Shown piece after piece: positions 59,393 to 60,000 of a DNA stretch of 60,000 nucleotides; positions within the stretch are counted from its first letter, which is position 1; the number at the start of each line of letters is the position of its first letter. Both the position numbers and the translations under genes were made by a program. Under the pieces are notes generated by a model. It made no database searches and was not told the origin of the DNA. It saw nothing but the letters and a program-made list of their open reading frames with translations. The DNA is from Liolophura sinensis (lineage: Eukaryota > Mollusca > Polyplacophora > Chitonida > Chitonidae), in contig NC_088300.1 of assembly GCF_032854445.1 (NCBI RefSeq), positions 41,260,458-41,320,457 of the forward strand, written 5' to 3'.

Positions 59393-59871
59393 CTAGTTCA
59401 CCGACACGAAAGGAGCCGAAAAAGGTGACTGAAAATACTGCTTAAGTGCCGAAGCTTCATATGACAAGGAGCACACCTTACCCAAAGCACGAGGGAGCCT
59501 TATTAATATATCTGGTGTTATCGGTGCTCTGTCATCCACCCGAAGTTTTAATCTTTTCATGTCTTCTAACATTCAGAGTAATATCGGTCACCCCTAACAT
59601 CTTGTGTTGGTGACCATTACCTGATAAGTATGATTCAACCATATATGCGGCTTTACCCCAGTCCTTCCTGTTCACTTACATACGTGACTAAGTGCTCAAC
59701 AGGGATCAGCCAATCACTACCGAAACTGAATTCTATTCTGAATTTTTGAAGCGAGGACAAAGCATTGGCACAGACCAGTCTTGTGTTTTGGCAGGTGCCC
59801 GCAACAATAAGTCTCTGGGCTCGCTTTCGAAGACCTGCTTGAGCTCGGGAGATAGATTTTTTAGCAACCAT
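59393..59871 (-). pseudogene. Decayed tyrosine recombinase N-terminal region (DIRS/Crypton-like element)
   Basis: Frame 1 starts MVAKKSISRAQAGLRKRAQR and continues with LSSLQKFRIEFSFGSDW and IPVEHLVTYVSEQEGLG, the SAM-like core-binding fold of these recombinases. After a shift, AAYMVESYLSGNGHQHKM reads on; after another, RVDDRAPITPDILIRLPRAL, all in the family order. At least two frameshifts and a stop at 59393 show decay. I cannot tell DIRS, Ngaro and Crypton types apart without the missing parts. Confidence 0.65.
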
Positions 59872-60000
59872 ACGATAACGACTGCCTGTGTATCTAAGGG
59901 GAAGACCTTTTTAAAGCCTGATATAATCTCCTGGCTACTATTTGATTTGGGTACTTTGCATGCAAGTTATAAAGATGCGGGAGCTGGATTGCGGACATTC
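59872..60000. other. Right edge, possibly upstream part of the mobile element
   Basis: No recognisable domain in the last 129 bp. Confidence 0.3.

Overview
This is a eukaryotic (metazoan) nuclear window. It is AT-rich and intron-rich, full of TACATGTA-type words, minisatellites and tRNA-derived SINEs of a kind found in marine lophotrochozoans. A bivalve or another mollusc is my best guess and a brachiopod is possible; the species cannot be named from this sequence. Almost none of the long open frames are genes. The real coding sequence is in short exons that I rebuilt from splice sites, reading phase and family resemblance.

Layout. (1) About 100-4,242, minus strand: nine consecutive coding exons of an adducin (hu-li tai shao family), a membrane-skeleton protein. 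The 3' end runs off the left edge. The first coding exon was not found. A long non-coding stretch to about 23 kb, which is probably the first intron, holds a 39-bp minisatellite with a 156-bp higher-order period and a 640-bp foldback. (2) About 23-40 kb: no recognised gene. It holds two (TA)n tracts, a duplicated 0.5-kb dispersed repeat, two copies of a 257-bp foldback MITE, SINE fragments, and one orphan plus-strand reading block at 39,075-39,323 with a good 3' splice site and poly(A) signal. (3) 40,467-50,170, minus strand: a complete 11-exon PSMD4/Rpn10 gene (26S proteasome ubiquitin receptor, 377 aa). All phases fit and there are three UIM-like helices. Its introns hold several SINEs, three with clean target-site duplications. 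(4) 51,423-53,805, minus strand: a two-exon gene for a small secreted protein with 12 cysteines. Its only intron carries a 705-bp solo LTR with a 5-bp target duplication. (5) 55.5-58.4 kb: three adjacent tandem arrays (67, 31 and 75 bp). The 31-bp array has a precise 248-bp (8-unit) higher-order period. (6) 58.4-59.9 kb, minus strand: a decayed mobile element with tyrosine-recombinase and SGNH-hydrolase-like segments.

All three recognised genes are on the minus strand. I see no functional link between them: one is cytoskeletal, one proteasomal and one secreted. No real tRNA or rRNA gene, CRISPR array or operon was seen.
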